Shown: positions 44,178-54,770 of the stretch, in pieces
How positions within the stretch are numbered: the first letter of the stretch is position 1
Layout of the letters: each line of letters opens with the position of its first letter
Assembly (NCBI RefSeq): GCF_016881065.1
Contig: NZ_WXYN01000051.1
Coordinates: 248,001-312,000, forward strand
Reading direction: 5' to 3'
Origin: Planococcus soli
Lineage (GTDB): Bacteria; Bacillota; Bacilli; Bacillales_A; Planococcaceae
Length of the DNA stretch: 64,000 nt
The notes under the pieces: model-generated
Told to the model about the DNA's origin: nothing
Seen by the model: the letters and a program-made list of their open reading frames with translations, nothing else
Database searches by the model: none
Position numbers and translations under genes: made by a program

Positions 44178-45099
44178 AGTTGAAAATCTGAAAGTTCACT
44201 TTCCGGTGCGCGGAGGTGTCTTTCAGACAGTTAAAGATCATGTGCGTGCGGTGGATGGCGTCTCGTTTTCGATTGAGCAGGGCCAGACTTATGGGCTGGT
44301 TGGTGAATCCGGATCAGGAAAAACGACGACAGGCCGCGCAATTATTGGATTAAATGATATAACTTCAGGAAAAGTCATGTTCGAAGGCAGAGATTTGGCT
44401 TCTGTCAGCAAAAAAGAATATATCGATGTGCGAAAAGATATTCAAATGATTTTCCAGGATCCTTTTTCATCACTGAATCCCAAAAAACGGGTGGCGGATA
44501 TTGTAGCTGAGCCGCTTCGCAATTATGAAAATCTATCTCCTAAAGAAGAGCGTGTCCGTATTCAGGAGCTGATGGAGTTAGTGGGACTAAGTCCTGAATC
44601 CATCTATAAATACCCGCACGAATTCTCGGGAGGGCAGCGGCAGCGGATTGGCATTGCCCGTGCAATTGCGCTCAACCCGAAATTGATTATTGCGGATGAG
44701 CCGGTTTCAGCTTTGGATGTATCTGTACAGGCCCAGGTACTGAACTTTATGCGAGAAATTCAAAAAGAACTGAACTTGACGTATTTATTCATCAGCCATG
44801 ATTTGGGCATCATCCGCCATATGTGTGATCACATCGGCATTATGTATAAAGGGCGATATGTTGAACACGGCACTTCGGAAGAAATTTTTACGAATCCTCA
44901 GCATATTTATACGAAGCGTTTGATAGCGGCCATTCCAGACAGCAATCCACGGAATCGCGAAATGCATTATGAAAACCGCAAATTAGTAAAAACCGAATAT
45001 GACAAGCTGGAAAAAGACTTTTTTGATGAAGAAGGTTTGCCTTTCTCGTTAAAATCAATTTCAGCTACCCATCAAGTAGCATTGCCTGAGAGAGGTTGA
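44164..45099 (+). CDS. Peptide ABC transporter ATPase 2 (OppF/AppF-like)
   Basis: A 311-residue ATPase partner. Walker A is GESGSGKTTTGRA, the signature is FSGGQRQRIGIARA and Walker B is LIIADEPVSALD. The opening FPVRGGVFQTVKDHVRAVDGVSF is typical of OppF. ATG 44164 follows GAGGAGGAG and lies inside the end of the preceding gene. It pairs with that ATPase to energise the two permeases that follow. Confidence 0.93.
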   Translation: MSLIEVENLKVHFPVRGGVFQTVKDHVRAVDGVSFSIEQGQTYGLVGESGSGKTTTGRAIIGLNDITSGKVMFEGRDLASVSKKEYIDVRKDIQMIFQDPFSSLNPKKRVADIVAEPLRNYENLSPKEERVRIQELMELVGLSPESIYKYPHEFSGGQRQRIGIARAIALNPKLIIADEPVSALDVSVQAQVLNFMREIQKELNLTYLFISHDLGIIRHMCDHIGIMYKGRYVEHGTSEEIFTNPQHIYTKRLIAAIPDSNPRNREMHYENRKLVKTEYDKLEKDFFDEEGLPFSLKSISATHQVALPERG

Positions 45100-45104
45100 A
45101 TGGT

Positions 45105-46067
45105 ATGTGGAAATTAATTGTACGAAGAACGCTTATAACCATCCCGCAAATTATTGTCTTAAGTATTTTGGTCTTTATTTTAGCTCAGGCTATGCCTGGT
45201 GATGCATTGACCGGGCTGATCGATCCAAATATCGATCCCGCTACCATTGAAGCGATGAGAGAACGGCTCGGCTTGAACAATCCCTGGTATGTACAGTATA
45301 TCGATTGGGTTAAAGGCGTCCTGCAAGGGGACTTCGGACAATCTTTCCGCTTTAAGATGCCTGTATCCGAACTGATCGGTGAACGCATGATCAATACATT
45401 GTGGCTGTCTTTAGCTACTTTGATCCTGACTTACTTGATCGCCATCCCACTTGGCATCATCAGCGGCCGCTTTAACGATACATGGTTAGACCGTGCCATC
45501 ACTGGCTATACGTACATCGGATTTGCAGCTCCATTATTTATTTTTGCTTTGGTTATGCTGTTCATTTTTGGATTCCAGCTCGGCTGGTTCCCAACTAGCG
45601 GCAGTGTCGCACCAGGCACAGAGCCTGGAACTTTTGCCTATTTTATCAGCAAACTCAACCATTTATTATTGCCGGCATTGTCGATGGCATTGATCACGAC
45701 GGTTTCTACAGTCCAGTATTTGAGAAGTGAGATCATTGATACAAAACAAAAGGATTTTATCGTAACTGCCCGTGCCAAAGGTTCTTCCGAATCAAGGGTT
45801 TATAATCGCCACGTATTGCGGAATTCCCTGCTTCCAATCGCAGCTTTTTTCGGCTATGAGATTACCGGTTTGATTGGCGGGACCATATTCATCGAAAATA
45901 TTTTTGGCTACCCAGGTATGGGTGAATTGTTCCTTTCTTCCATCAGTTTACGTGATTACAGCGTAATGACGGCTCTAGTCCTGTTGTTCGGACTTGCAGC
46001 AATTATTGGTGCATTGTTATCTGATATTATCTTGAGTTTAGTCGATCCACGTATCCGGATTAAATAA
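45105..46067 (+). CDS. Peptide ABC transporter permease 1 (OppB/AppB-like)
   Basis: A 320-residue permease with six TM segments. The N-terminal helix is IVRRTLITIPQIIVLSILVFILAQ. The conserved GDFGQSFRF and the EAA-type loop VTARAKGSSESRVYNRHVLRNSLLP contact the ATPases. ATG 45105 is chosen over a TTG at 45096 because GAGAGG is correctly spaced. It starts six bases after the ATPase stop. Confidence 0.93.
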   Translation: MWKLIVRRTLITIPQIIVLSILVFILAQAMPGDALTGLIDPNIDPATIEAMRERLGLNNPWYVQYIDWVKGVLQGDFGQSFRFKMPVSELIGERMINTLWLSLATLILTYLIAIPLGIISGRFNDTWLDRAITGYTYIGFAAPLFIFALVMLFIFGFQLGWFPTSGSVAPGTEPGTFAYFISKLNHLLLPALSMALITTVSTVQYLRSEIIDTKQKDFIVTARAKGSSESRVYNRHVLRNSLLPIAAFFGYEITGLIGGTIFIENIFGYPGMGELFLSSISLRDYSVMTALVLLFGLAAIIGALLSDIILSLVDPRIRIK

Positions 46068-46092
46068 TAAATGACAATTTTGAGGTGTAAAT

Positions 46093-47004
46093 ATGAGAAT
46101 TGATAAAGACAGCGGAGCACAAATACCGGATGTAAGCCTCGGCAAAAGCCCATCCGGATTTAGTATATTACTAAGAGAGTTAATTCGGGACAAAATTGCA
46201 TTTGGTTCTCTCCTGTTCTTGTTCCTGATCATTATCGGTGTTTTCGGTACATCCATCATCATGGACCAGTCCGAAATCATTAAAGTCGACCTTTTTGCTC
46301 TTTATGAACCGCCGTCGGCCACTTATTGGCTGGGCACTGACTATGGTGGACGCGACATTTTTGGCCAATTGATCATTGGAACGCGCAATTCATTGGCTAT
46401 CGGCTTTTTAGTTACTCTATTGACAGGAATCATCGGTATATTGGTCGGGCTGATTTCTGGATATTACGGCGGCACAGTGGACAATGTTTTCATGCGTTTC
46501 GTCGACTTCTTCATGGTATTGCCAATTTTGATGATTGTTATCGCATTCGTAACAGCTGTACCTGGATACAGCATCGTATCCTTTTCGTTAATCATGACAG
46601 CTTTCTTATGGATGGGAATTGCGAGGCTGATCCGTTCAAAAGCACTTCAGGAAAAAGAATTGGACTATGTAAAAGCCTCCAAAACATTAGGGACTTCTGA
46701 TTTTAAAATCATGTTTTTCCAGGTACTGCCAAATCTTAGTTCGATCATCATTGTGACGATGACGTTAAATTTGGCAGGAAATATTGGAATCGAATCTGGC
46801 CTTTCCTTTTTAGGATTCGGCTTTCCAGAATCGACTCCAAGTTTAGGGACTTTGATCAGTTATGCAAGAAACCCTCAAACACTGGAATTAAGATGGTGGA
46901 TTTGGTTACCGGCATCAATACTCATTTTTGTCTTGATGCTTTGTATAAATAATGTCGGGCAAGCCTTAAAACGCGCTACCGATGCCCGTCAGCGCAGAGG
47001 GTAA
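46093..47004 (+). CDS. Peptide ABC transporter permease 2 (OppC/AppC-like)
   Basis: A 303-residue permease with the OppC N-terminal region (FSILLRELIRDKIAFGSLLFLFLI), the conserved YWLGTDYGGRDIFGQLIIGTRNSL, and the EAA loop VKASKTLGTSDFKIMFFQVLPNLSS. About six TM helices. It is cotranscribed with the other transporter genes; a 117-base gap then separates it from the binding-protein gene. Confidence 0.93.
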   Translation: MRIDKDSGAQIPDVSLGKSPSGFSILLRELIRDKIAFGSLLFLFLIIIGVFGTSIIMDQSEIIKVDLFALYEPPSATYWLGTDYGGRDIFGQLIIGTRNSLAIGFLVTLLTGIIGILVGLISGYYGGTVDNVFMRFVDFFMVLPILMIVIAFVTAVPGYSIVSFSLIMTAFLWMGIARLIRSKALQEKELDYVKASKTLGTSDFKIMFFQVLPNLSSIIIVTMTLNLAGNIGIESGLSFLGFGFPESTPSLGTLISYARNPQTLELRWWIWLPASILIFVLMLCINNVGQALKRATDARQRRG

Positions 47005-47121
47005 CAAAAAAGTGGGGAAAAGGGGGAGTAGGGTTCTAAGTACCAGGCAGAAATTACTCTATTCAAGTGCAACAACAGTCCAAAAGAGCTTTATTCGAGA
47101 AGAAAGAGGAGGAAACAGAGA

Positions 47122-48948
47122 ATGCCGAAAAATAAATGGTCTAGATATTTAGCATTGCCAATGTTGTCTTTTGCTTTGATATTAGGAGCTTGTTCCGGTG
47201 ATGAAGAGGCTTCCCCAGAAGAAGGCGGCGGAGAAGCCGAAACTGATGGCGGACAGGAACTTGAGAATGGCGGAATGTATTCAATCGATGATTTCAGCAA
47301 CGTGAAAACAAATGAAGGCGAAGCGATTGACGGCGGAACTATTACATTTGGTTTGGTATCAGATACCGTATTTGAAGGAACACTAAACTGGAACTTCTAT
47401 TCTGGCGCGCCGGATGCTGAAATCCTTGAATGGTTTGATGAAGGTTTACTAACTTGGGATGAAAACTATGTCTACACAAATGATGGAGCAGCAACATATG
47501 AAGTTTCAGAAGACGGCCGTACATTCACTTTTACAATTGGCGACAATGTCAACTGGCATGATGGCGAACCTGTAACTGCAGAAGACTGGCTGTTTGCCCA
47601 CGAAGTAATCGGTAACCCAGACTATGATGGCCCACGCTATAACTCTGATTTCACAAACATTGAAGGAATGGAAGAGTACAACAGCGGATCCGCTGATACG
47701 ATTTCAGGCATTGAAGTAGTTGACGAAAAAACTTTGTCAATTACGTATATTGAATCTACACCTTCTCTTTTGACAGGAAGCATCTGGTCTTATCCATTGG
47801 CTAAGCACATCTTTGGAGACATGGCAGTTGCCGATATCTCTTCTTCACCTGAAGTGCGTGAAAACCCAATCGGTTTTGGACCATTTAAAGTGGACAGCAT
47901 CGTACCTGGCGAGTCTGTAACTCTTTCTAAAAACGAAGACTACTGGCGCGGCGAACCAAACCTTGATGGCGTTACAATCAAAGTAATCAGCAGTTCGACA
48001 GTAGTTCAGGAACTGGAAACTGGCGGAGTAGACTTGATCAGTGAGTTCCCAGTGGATCAATTCCCGGATAATGCTGAAATGTCGAACGTGGAATATTTAG
48101 GAGCGATTGATCGCGCCTACACTTATATTGGCTTTAAATTAGGAACATGGGATGCTGAAAGCAGCACTGTAGCTTATGACCCTGAAGCGAAAATGAACAA
48201 CAAGGAACTTCGTCAAGCTATGTGGCATGCAGTAGACAACACAGCAGTCGGCGAACGTTTCTATAATGGTTTGCGTTGGAATGCGACAACATTGATTCCA
48301 CCATCCCACCCTGAATTCCATGACGATAGCAATGAAGGCCGTGCGTATGATCCTGAAGCAGCAAATCAGCTTTTGGATGACGCAGGCTATGCAGATACAG
48401 ACGGAGATGGCTTGCGTGAAGATCCGGAAGGCAATCCACTTGAGATTAACTTTATCTCAATGACTGGCGGCGACACAGCTGAACCGTTGGCACAATACTA
48501 TGTTCAGTCTTGGGAAGCTGTTGGTTTGAAAGTGAACTTGGAAATGCTTGAATTCAACTCATTTTATGACCGTGTCGGCAACGGCGGCGAAGATGATCCA
48601 AATGTAGATGTCTTCCAAGCAGCATGGGGAGTAGGCATTGACGTAGATCCTTCAGGGCTCTACGGCGCTAACGCCATTTACAACTTTGCGCGTTGGGAAA
48701 ATGAAGATAACGAGCGCCTCCTTGCAGAAGGTCGTTCAGAAGAATCGTTTGACCTTGCATACCGCCAGGAAGTTTACAACGAATGGCAGCAGTTGATGGT
48801 TGAGGAAGTACCAGTATTCCCGACATTGTACCGTGCAGTATTAAGCCCGGTTAACGATCGTGTATTAAACTACGCAATCGGCGATGGTACGGAAGTTTAC
48901 TTGAATGAACTTGCGGTCAACGCAGAATCACCAGTCACTGCAGAATAG
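47122..48948 (+). CDS. Peptide-binding lipoprotein (SBP family 5) of transporter 1
   Basis: A 608-residue extracytoplasmic binding protein. The lipoprotein signal has the lipobox LILGAC, followed by a Gly/Glu-rich linker (about 25-55). The SBP_bac_5 fold follows, with ATYEVSEDGRTFTFTIGDNVNWHDGEPVTAEDW. It captures peptides (or nickel/other family ligands) for the preceding permease. It lies last in the operon behind its own AGGAGG. It is clearly divergent from the two related OppA proteins at 49237 and 52880. Confidence 0.92.
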   Translation: MPKNKWSRYLALPMLSFALILGACSGDEEASPEEGGGEAETDGGQELENGGMYSIDDFSNVKTNEGEAIDGGTITFGLVSDTVFEGTLNWNFYSGAPDAEILEWFDEGLLTWDENYVYTNDGAATYEVSEDGRTFTFTIGDNVNWHDGEPVTAEDWLFAHEVIGNPDYDGPRYNSDFTNIEGMEEYNSGSADTISGIEVVDEKTLSITYIESTPSLLTGSIWSYPLAKHIFGDMAVADISSSPEVRENPIGFGPFKVDSIVPGESVTLSKNEDYWRGEPNLDGVTIKVISSSTVVQELETGGVDLISEFPVDQFPDNAEMSNVEYLGAIDRAYTYIGFKLGTWDAESSTVAYDPEAKMNNKELRQAMWHAVDNTAVGERFYNGLRWNATTLIPPSHPEFHDDSNEGRAYDPEAANQLLDDAGYADTDGDGLREDPEGNPLEINFISMTGGDTAEPLAQYYVQSWEAVGLKVNLEMLEFNSFYDRVGNGGEDDPNVDVFQAAWGVGIDVDPSGLYGANAIYNFARWENEDNERLLAEGRSEESFDLAYRQEVYNEWQQLMVEEVPVFPTLYRAVLSPVNDRVLNYAIGDGTEVYLNELAVNAESPVTAE

Positions 48949-48955
48949 TAAAAAG

Positions 48956-48988
48956 AAAAAGTAACCCTCGGGTTGCTTTTTTTTTTGT
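48956..48988 (+). terminator. Terminator of transporter 1 operon
   Basis: AGTAACCC-TC-GGGTTGCT with a T10 run. Confidence 0.82.
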
Positions 48989-49236
48989 TTGAAAATGCAT
49001 TACAGTTTTTAGTCCATTCGCATCCCGGCACGTCGTTTCGAATTTATAAGACAACTAGAAAGTCCTGTTAATTTCACTCCTCTGCTTAAACTACTGTCTT
49101 TCTGGATCTATAAAAAGTTTTATGATGATAAAAATTTGATTAATTAATCATAAATATCAAATAAATGATATGAATTTAGCGAGATAAGCGTATAATAAAA
49201 TCATACATATAGACTAAATTTGAAGGAGGAAAAGAA

Positions 49237-50967
49237 GTGAAGATCACCAAAGTTTTTATGCTTATGGTATTGGTTTTACTGGCAATTGTCGTTTTGTCTG
49301 GATGCAGCGAACAAGACATTGTCACAGAGACGGATGCGGCACGGAGCGGCGGTGAAGAGACAAAAGAAGAGGAGAGTGGAGGCGGAAAAAATCATTTCGA
49401 GAAGGATGACGAACAAATTCTCAATATAATGGAAATGGGTGCACTGACATTGCTGGATTCGGTACTTGCTCAAGATGTGGGTACGTTTAATGTATTGAAC
49501 AATGTTAATGAGGGGCTTTTCCGTCTGGATGAAGACAACCAAGCGATTCCGGCGCTTGCTGTAGAAGAACCAGAGATTAGTGAAGATGGATTGACTTACA
49601 CATTCACCTTGCGTGACGCCAACTGGTCGGATGGTACACCGATTACGTCAGCAGATTTCGTTTACTCCTGGCAGCGTGCAATAGACCCGGCTACAGAGTC
49701 GCCTTATGGACCTTACATGATGACGGGAACTATCGCAAATGCTGAAGCCATAGCTGCAGGTGAAATGGAGCCTACGGAATTAGGCGTAGAAGCACCGGAT
49801 GACAGCACATTGATTGTTACACTCGAGCGCCAAATCCCATACTTTATTTCCCTGATGTCGTTCGGAACTTTCTATCCACAAAATGAAGCGTTTGTTACAG
49901 CAGCGGAGGACGCTTATGCTACAAACGCTGATCAGGTTCTTTATAATGGGCCATTCAAATTGACCAATTGGGACGGCAGTGATGGATCAAGCTGGACAAT
50001 GGAAAAAAATGAAGAATATTGGGATGCGGAAACAGTTGTTCTTGAAACGATCAACGTAGACGTTGTAACAGATCCTCAGACCGCTGTTGACCTATACACT
50101 TCTGGTGAAAAAGACATTACGTTTCTTGCAGGTGAGTTCGCCAATCAATATTCCGATGATCCGGAAGTGATGGAAGGGCAGAGTCCGAACGTGTTTTACT
50201 TTAAATTCAACCAGCTACGTGAAGATGAAAGAACAGCTCTCGCAAATGAGGACATTCGCAGAGCTCTAGCACAAGCCTACGATAAGGAGGACATCGTTGA
50301 AAAAGTCCTGGCAGATGGCTCAATGCCGGCAAACTACTTAGTGCCGTCAGAATTTGCTTTCAATGAAAACGATGAAGATTTTCGCTCTATAAATGGAGAC
50401 ATGCTTGAGTTCAACACTGAAGCAGCTGCTGAATTATGGAGCCAGGGATTAGAAGAAGAAGGGCTGGATGAACTCACGCTGGAACTTTTGGGAGAAGATC
50501 ATAATGTTGCTATTGAACTGAATGAAGAGTTGAAAGTTCAATTGGAAGAAAATCTGGAGGGACTTACTATTGATTTAAAAACAGTCCCTTTTGAGGAACT
50601 CCTGGCACTTGAAGAAGCACAGGATTATGATCTCCTGCATACAGGGTGGGGACCGGATTATTTGGACCCGATGACATTTCTTGATCTGTTTGTGACGGAT
50701 TCTCCACTCAACTCGATGTCTTATTCGAATGAAGGATTTGATGCATTGATCGAATCGGCTAAAGGGGAGCTGGCACGAGATCCGGTTGCCCGGTGGGAAG
50801 CTATGGCCGAAGCTGAAAGAATCCTGCTCGAAGAAGATGTGGCCATTGCCCCAATCTTTCAGATGGGGACCATGTCGTTGAAGAAACCTTACGTGAAAAA
50901 TATCGTAAAACACCCATTTGGAAGTGATTATAGTTTTAAATGGACATATATTTCTGGAAAAGAGTAA
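49237..50967 (+). CDS. Orphan OppA-like peptide-binding lipoprotein
   Basis: A 576-residue lipoprotein (lipobox VVLSGC) with the SBP family 5 fold. It is strongly similar to the OppA at 52880: both share DGLTYTFTLRD, NWSDGTPIT/V, DFVYSWQR and IDPATxSPYG. It has no permease of its own; transporter 1 ends before it with a terminator, and trpS lies after it on the other strand. It starts at GTG 49237 after AAGGAGG; a TATAAT at 49191 may be its -10. It probably feeds peptides to the OppBCDF pump 3.8 kb downstream. Confidence 0.9.
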   Translation: MKITKVFMLMVLVLLAIVVLSGCSEQDIVTETDAARSGGEETKEEESGGGKNHFEKDDEQILNIMEMGALTLLDSVLAQDVGTFNVLNNVNEGLFRLDEDNQAIPALAVEEPEISEDGLTYTFTLRDANWSDGTPITSADFVYSWQRAIDPATESPYGPYMMTGTIANAEAIAAGEMEPTELGVEAPDDSTLIVTLERQIPYFISLMSFGTFYPQNEAFVTAAEDAYATNADQVLYNGPFKLTNWDGSDGSSWTMEKNEEYWDAETVVLETINVDVVTDPQTAVDLYTSGEKDITFLAGEFANQYSDDPEVMEGQSPNVFYFKFNQLREDERTALANEDIRRALAQAYDKEDIVEKVLADGSMPANYLVPSEFAFNENDEDFRSINGDMLEFNTEAAAELWSQGLEEEGLDELTLELLGEDHNVAIELNEELKVQLEENLEGLTIDLKTVPFEELLALEEAQDYDLLHTGWGPDYLDPMTFLDLFVTDSPLNSMSYSNEGFDALIESAKGELARDPVARWEAMAEAERILLEEDVAIAPIFQMGTMSLKKPYVKNIVKHPFGSDYSFKWTYISGKE

Positions 50968-51003
50968 ACAAAAAGGGCTGCAATCAGAGCAGCCCTTTTT
51001 GTT
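50968..51003. terminator. Bidirectional terminator, orphan oppA / trpS
   Basis: AACAAAAAGGGCTGC-AATCAGA-GCAGCCCTTTTTGTT, between convergent genes. Confidence 0.92.
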
Positions 51004-51006
51004 TTA

Positions 51007-52005
<999 letters not shown>

Positions 52006-52011
52006 TCAAAG

Positions 52012-52256
52012 TAAAAAACACAGCACACATCCCTAAAAAAAGGGACGAATGATGTGTTTTCCGCGGTACCACCCTAGTTGCCGTCGCCGGCCACTCTTCT
52101 TCATAACGTGAAGAACACGGAACCGGCTACTTAGTTGTTCACCGGTTCAGCTCAAAAGTCCATTCAATGCAGCACTTCATCTGTTTTCACCAACCACAGA
52201 CTCTCTATTATAGAAGGAACTGCATTTACTCCTCTTTTTCATCGCTCATTTTATAT
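52012..52256 (-). promoter_or_regulatory. T-box riboswitch (Trp) upstream of trpS
   Basis: On the reverse strand the conserved T-box 14-mer AGGGTGGTACCGCG lies at 52075-52062. Stem I contains an AGAGA box, a GGTTGGTG loop and a TGG specifier codon (52162-52160, within GAATGGAC), matching tRNA-Trp. A terminator (GTCCCT/AGGGA core, then a T6 run) precedes trpS. Uncharged tRNA-Trp stabilises the antiterminator and allows transcription. Confidence 0.95.
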
Positions 52257-52262
52257 CCTATT

Positions 52263-52292
52263 ATTATAATACATTAACAAATCAGGACGCAA
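52263..52292 (-). promoter_or_regulatory. SigA promoter of trpS
   Basis: Reverse strand: TTGCGT (52292-52287), 18 bases, TATAAT (52268-52263). Confidence 0.6.
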
Positions 52293-52294
52293 TA

Positions 52295-52636
52295 TTAGAG
52301 ACTGTAAATCGCTAAGCAAATTGCCATTAACAGCAAGGTGATAGTTCCTGAAATAAGCAATGGTGCACTAGAAAAGCCTAGAGCTTCGGAAGGCGGCCGC
52401 ATTTCGTCGTCATCCAATGTGGATTTTAGCTTGAAAGCTTTTCTCATGCTGGCAGTGAATATATCAAATACACCTGTCCGCACGACAAAAATCCAAGCGC
52501 CAAAAAACATCAGGATTCCGCCATAGATAAACGAGTTGTTAATATATGACAGAAGGGAAAGGTTTTCTGTTCGGAAAAATATGGTGAGAAAAATTAATAA
52601 TTGAATAGCAATTACGAAAAAAAGGATTTTTTTCAA
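52295..52636 (-). CDS. DUF3899-like small membrane protein
   Basis: A 113-residue protein with three hydrophobic helices: ILFFVIAIQLLIFLTIFF at the N-terminus, FIYGGILMFFGAWIFVV, and PLLISGTITLLLMAICLAIYSL at the C-terminus. It resembles DUF3899 proteins of unknown function. It starts at TTG 52636, six bases after GAGGTG; the longer frame to 52660 has no ribosome binding site. It lies upstream of trpS on the same strand, and the trpS promoter overlaps its 3' end. Confidence 0.7.
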   Translation of the reverse strand: MKKILFFVIAIQLLIFLTIFFRTENLSLLSYINNSFIYGGILMFFGAWIFVVRTGVFDIFTASMRKAFKLKSTLDDDEMRPPSEALGFSSAPLLISGTITLLLMAICLAIYSL

Positions 52637-52713
52637 GTTTGGCACCTCGATTCTTATCAATTGTAGAAGAAATTTAAAAAAAAATCAAAAAAATCTTCGT
52701 TTATCGTAGACGC

Positions 52714-52727
52714 CGAAAACGCTTACA
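52714..52727. promoter_or_regulatory. cre-like (CcpA) site
   Basis: CGAAAACGCTTACA matches TGWAANCGNTNWCA at 13 of 14 positions. It lies between the DUF3899 gene and oppA. Confidence 0.5.
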
Positions 52728-52761
52728 AATCCAATATTCTTGCGGTTTTCTGTAATATCAA

Positions 52762-52779
52762 TGTAACGGAATTGTTACA
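52762..52779. promoter_or_regulatory. Perfect inverted repeat upstream of oppA
   Basis: TGTAAC-GGAATT-GTTACA, a dyad with 6-base arms, upstream of the oppA -10 (TATAAT, 52830-52835). It may be an operator; the protein is unknown. Confidence 0.45.
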
Positions 52780-52848
52780 AGAGTGTAAAAATTTCCAAAA
52801 AAAGTTCTGTACAAGAAAAAAATATTATGTATAATTAGCCTTGTACCA

Positions 52849-52863
52849 ATTTTTCAGAAAATT
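52849..52863 (+). promoter_or_regulatory. CodY box in the oppA leader
   Basis: ATTTTTCAGAAAATT matches AATTTTCWGAAAATT at 14 of 15 positions. It lies between the -10 and the oppA ribosome binding site, where CodY would block transcription. Confidence 0.7.
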
Positions 52864-52879
52864 CGAGGGGGTCAATTAA

Positions 52880-54583
52880 GTGAAGAACAGCAAGATTTTT
52901 TGGCTATTAAGCCTAGTTTTAGTTCTAAGTGCTTTTCTAGCAGCATGTGGCGGTGGAGACGATACTGACACAGGAACTGAAGCTCCAGAAGAAACAGAAG
53001 GTACAGAAGAAACTGGGGATTTAGACTCAGAGCAAGTTCTTAACTTGATGGAAACAGCTGAAATTCCTACTATGGATATTTCATTAGCTGAGGATGCAGT
53101 TGCGTTTAACATTTTCAATAACGTGAACGAAGGCCTATTCCGTTTAGATCAAGAAAACATAGCTGAACCGGCAATTGCTGAAGGCGAACCTGAAGTCAGC
53201 GAAGATGGTTTGACTTACACATTCACCCTACGTGATTCAAACTGGTCAGATGGTACACCCGTTACTGCCAACGATTTCGTTTACTCTTGGCAACGTTCAA
53301 TTGATCCTGCTACAGGTTCTCCATACGGAGCTTACATGATGGCTGGTTCGATTGTAAATGCTACTGAAATTGCTGCAGGCGACATGGAACCAACTGAACT
53401 TGGAGTTACTGCTGTAGACGAAAAAACTCTTGAAGTACAACTAGAGCGTCCAGTACCTTACTTCATGTCACTAATGGCTTTCCCAACTTTCTACCCACAG
53501 AACGAAGCTTTCGTAACTGAAAAAGGCGACGCTTATGCTTCTAATTCTGAAAACTTAATTTTCAACGGACCATTTACTCTTAATGACTGGGATGGTACTG
53601 GTTTAACTTGGTCAATGCAAAAAAATCCTGAATACTGGGATGCTGAAACAGTACAACTTGAAACAATCAACGTAGACGTTGTAAAAGAGCCTGCTACTGC
53701 AGTTAACCTTTACAACTCTGGCGAAAAAGACCGCGCTGGTTTAAGCGGCGAGTTTGCAATGCAATATGCAAATGACGAAAACTTGGTTACTGAATTGGAA
53801 CCAACTGTTTTCTACTTCAAGCTTAACCAAGAACGTAACGGCGAAGAAAATGCACTTTCGAATGTCAACATTCGCCAGGCAATTGCAAAAGGTTTCAACA
53901 AGCAAGATTTGGTTGACGTAGTATTAGCTAACGGATCATTGCCAGCTAACTACTTAGTACCAACAGAATTCACTTTCGATGAAAACAATACGGACTTCCG
54001 CGATGTAAATGGAGATCTTGTTGAGTTCAACGCTGAAGAAGCTGCAGAACATTGGGCTACTGGCCTTGAAGAATTGGGAGTAGAAGAAGTTACTCTTGAA
54101 ATCCTAGGTGGAGACACTGAAACTGCTAAAAACATGGATGCTTATCTTAAAGAACAACTTGAAACTAATCTTGAAGGTTTGACGATCAACCTTAAAGCTG
54201 TACCTTTCGGAGTTCGTTTAGAACTTGACGAAGCTCAGGACTATGACATCCAAACTGCTGGATGGGGACCTGATTACCAGGATCCTATGACATTCATTGA
54301 CTTGTTTGTTACTGGATCTGCTCAAAACAAAATGTCTTACTCAAATGAAGAGTATGATGCTTTAGTTGAATCAGCTAAAGGTGAATTGACTTCAGATCCT
54401 GCTGCACGTTGGGAAGCAATGGCACAGGCTGAAAAAATCCTTCTGGAAGATGACGCTGCAATCGCGCCAATCTATCAGCGTGGTTTGATGTCTCTTCAAC
54501 AGCCTTATGTTAACGGAATCGTTACACACCCATTCGGTGGAGATTACAGCTACAAATGGGCATACATTTCGGGCAAAGAATAA
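52880..54583 (+). CDS. oppA: Oligopeptide-binding lipoprotein OppA
   Basis: A 567-residue SBP family 5 lipoprotein with lipobox SAFLAAC. DGLTYTFTLRDSNWSDGTPVTANDFVYSWQR and AYISGKE at the end are shared with the orphan paralogue at 49237. It starts at GTG 52880 after GAGGGGG. Codons are noticeably biased to a few A/T-ending forms compared with neighbouring genes, which suggests high expression. It is followed by a hairpin and then oppB, so the binding protein can be made in excess of the pump. Confidence 0.95.
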   Translation: MKNSKIFWLLSLVLVLSAFLAACGGGDDTDTGTEAPEETEGTEETGDLDSEQVLNLMETAEIPTMDISLAEDAVAFNIFNNVNEGLFRLDQENIAEPAIAEGEPEVSEDGLTYTFTLRDSNWSDGTPVTANDFVYSWQRSIDPATGSPYGAYMMAGSIVNATEIAAGDMEPTELGVTAVDEKTLEVQLERPVPYFMSLMAFPTFYPQNEAFVTEKGDAYASNSENLIFNGPFTLNDWDGTGLTWSMQKNPEYWDAETVQLETINVDVVKEPATAVNLYNSGEKDRAGLSGEFAMQYANDENLVTELEPTVFYFKLNQERNGEENALSNVNIRQAIAKGFNKQDLVDVVLANGSLPANYLVPTEFTFDENNTDFRDVNGDLVEFNAEEAAEHWATGLEELGVEEVTLEILGGDTETAKNMDAYLKEQLETNLEGLTINLKAVPFGVRLELDEAQDYDIQTAGWGPDYQDPMTFIDLFVTGSAQNKMSYSNEEYDALVESAKGELTSDPAARWEAMAQAEKILLEDDAAIAPIYQRGLMSLQQPYVNGIVTHPFGGDYSYKWAYISGKE

Positions 54584-54613
54584 TTTAATCCCGCTACTGT
54601 AACAACAAAATAG

Positions 54614-54656
54614 AAAGAGAGTATATCGCATTTATAGGTCGATATACTCTCTTTTC
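54614..54656 (+). terminator. Hairpin terminator/attenuator between oppA and oppB
   Basis: AAAGAGAGTATATCG, an 11-base loop, CGATATACTCTCTTTT. It probably lets some transcripts continue, setting the ratio of OppA to the pump. Confidence 0.8.
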
Positions 54657-54770
54657 TAATGTAAAGGAATTAACCGAAAATTGACCATTTTCTGCTAACT
54701 AATGAATGCTGCAAGTTCCATTTTTAGAGCAATGGACTTGTCAAAATAGAATTATTTTTGGAGGTGCACT

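Noticed and set aside
49141-49196. CodY box before the orphan oppA gene
   Set aside because: Only AT-rich dyads such as GATTAATTAATC are present; none match the CodY motif well.
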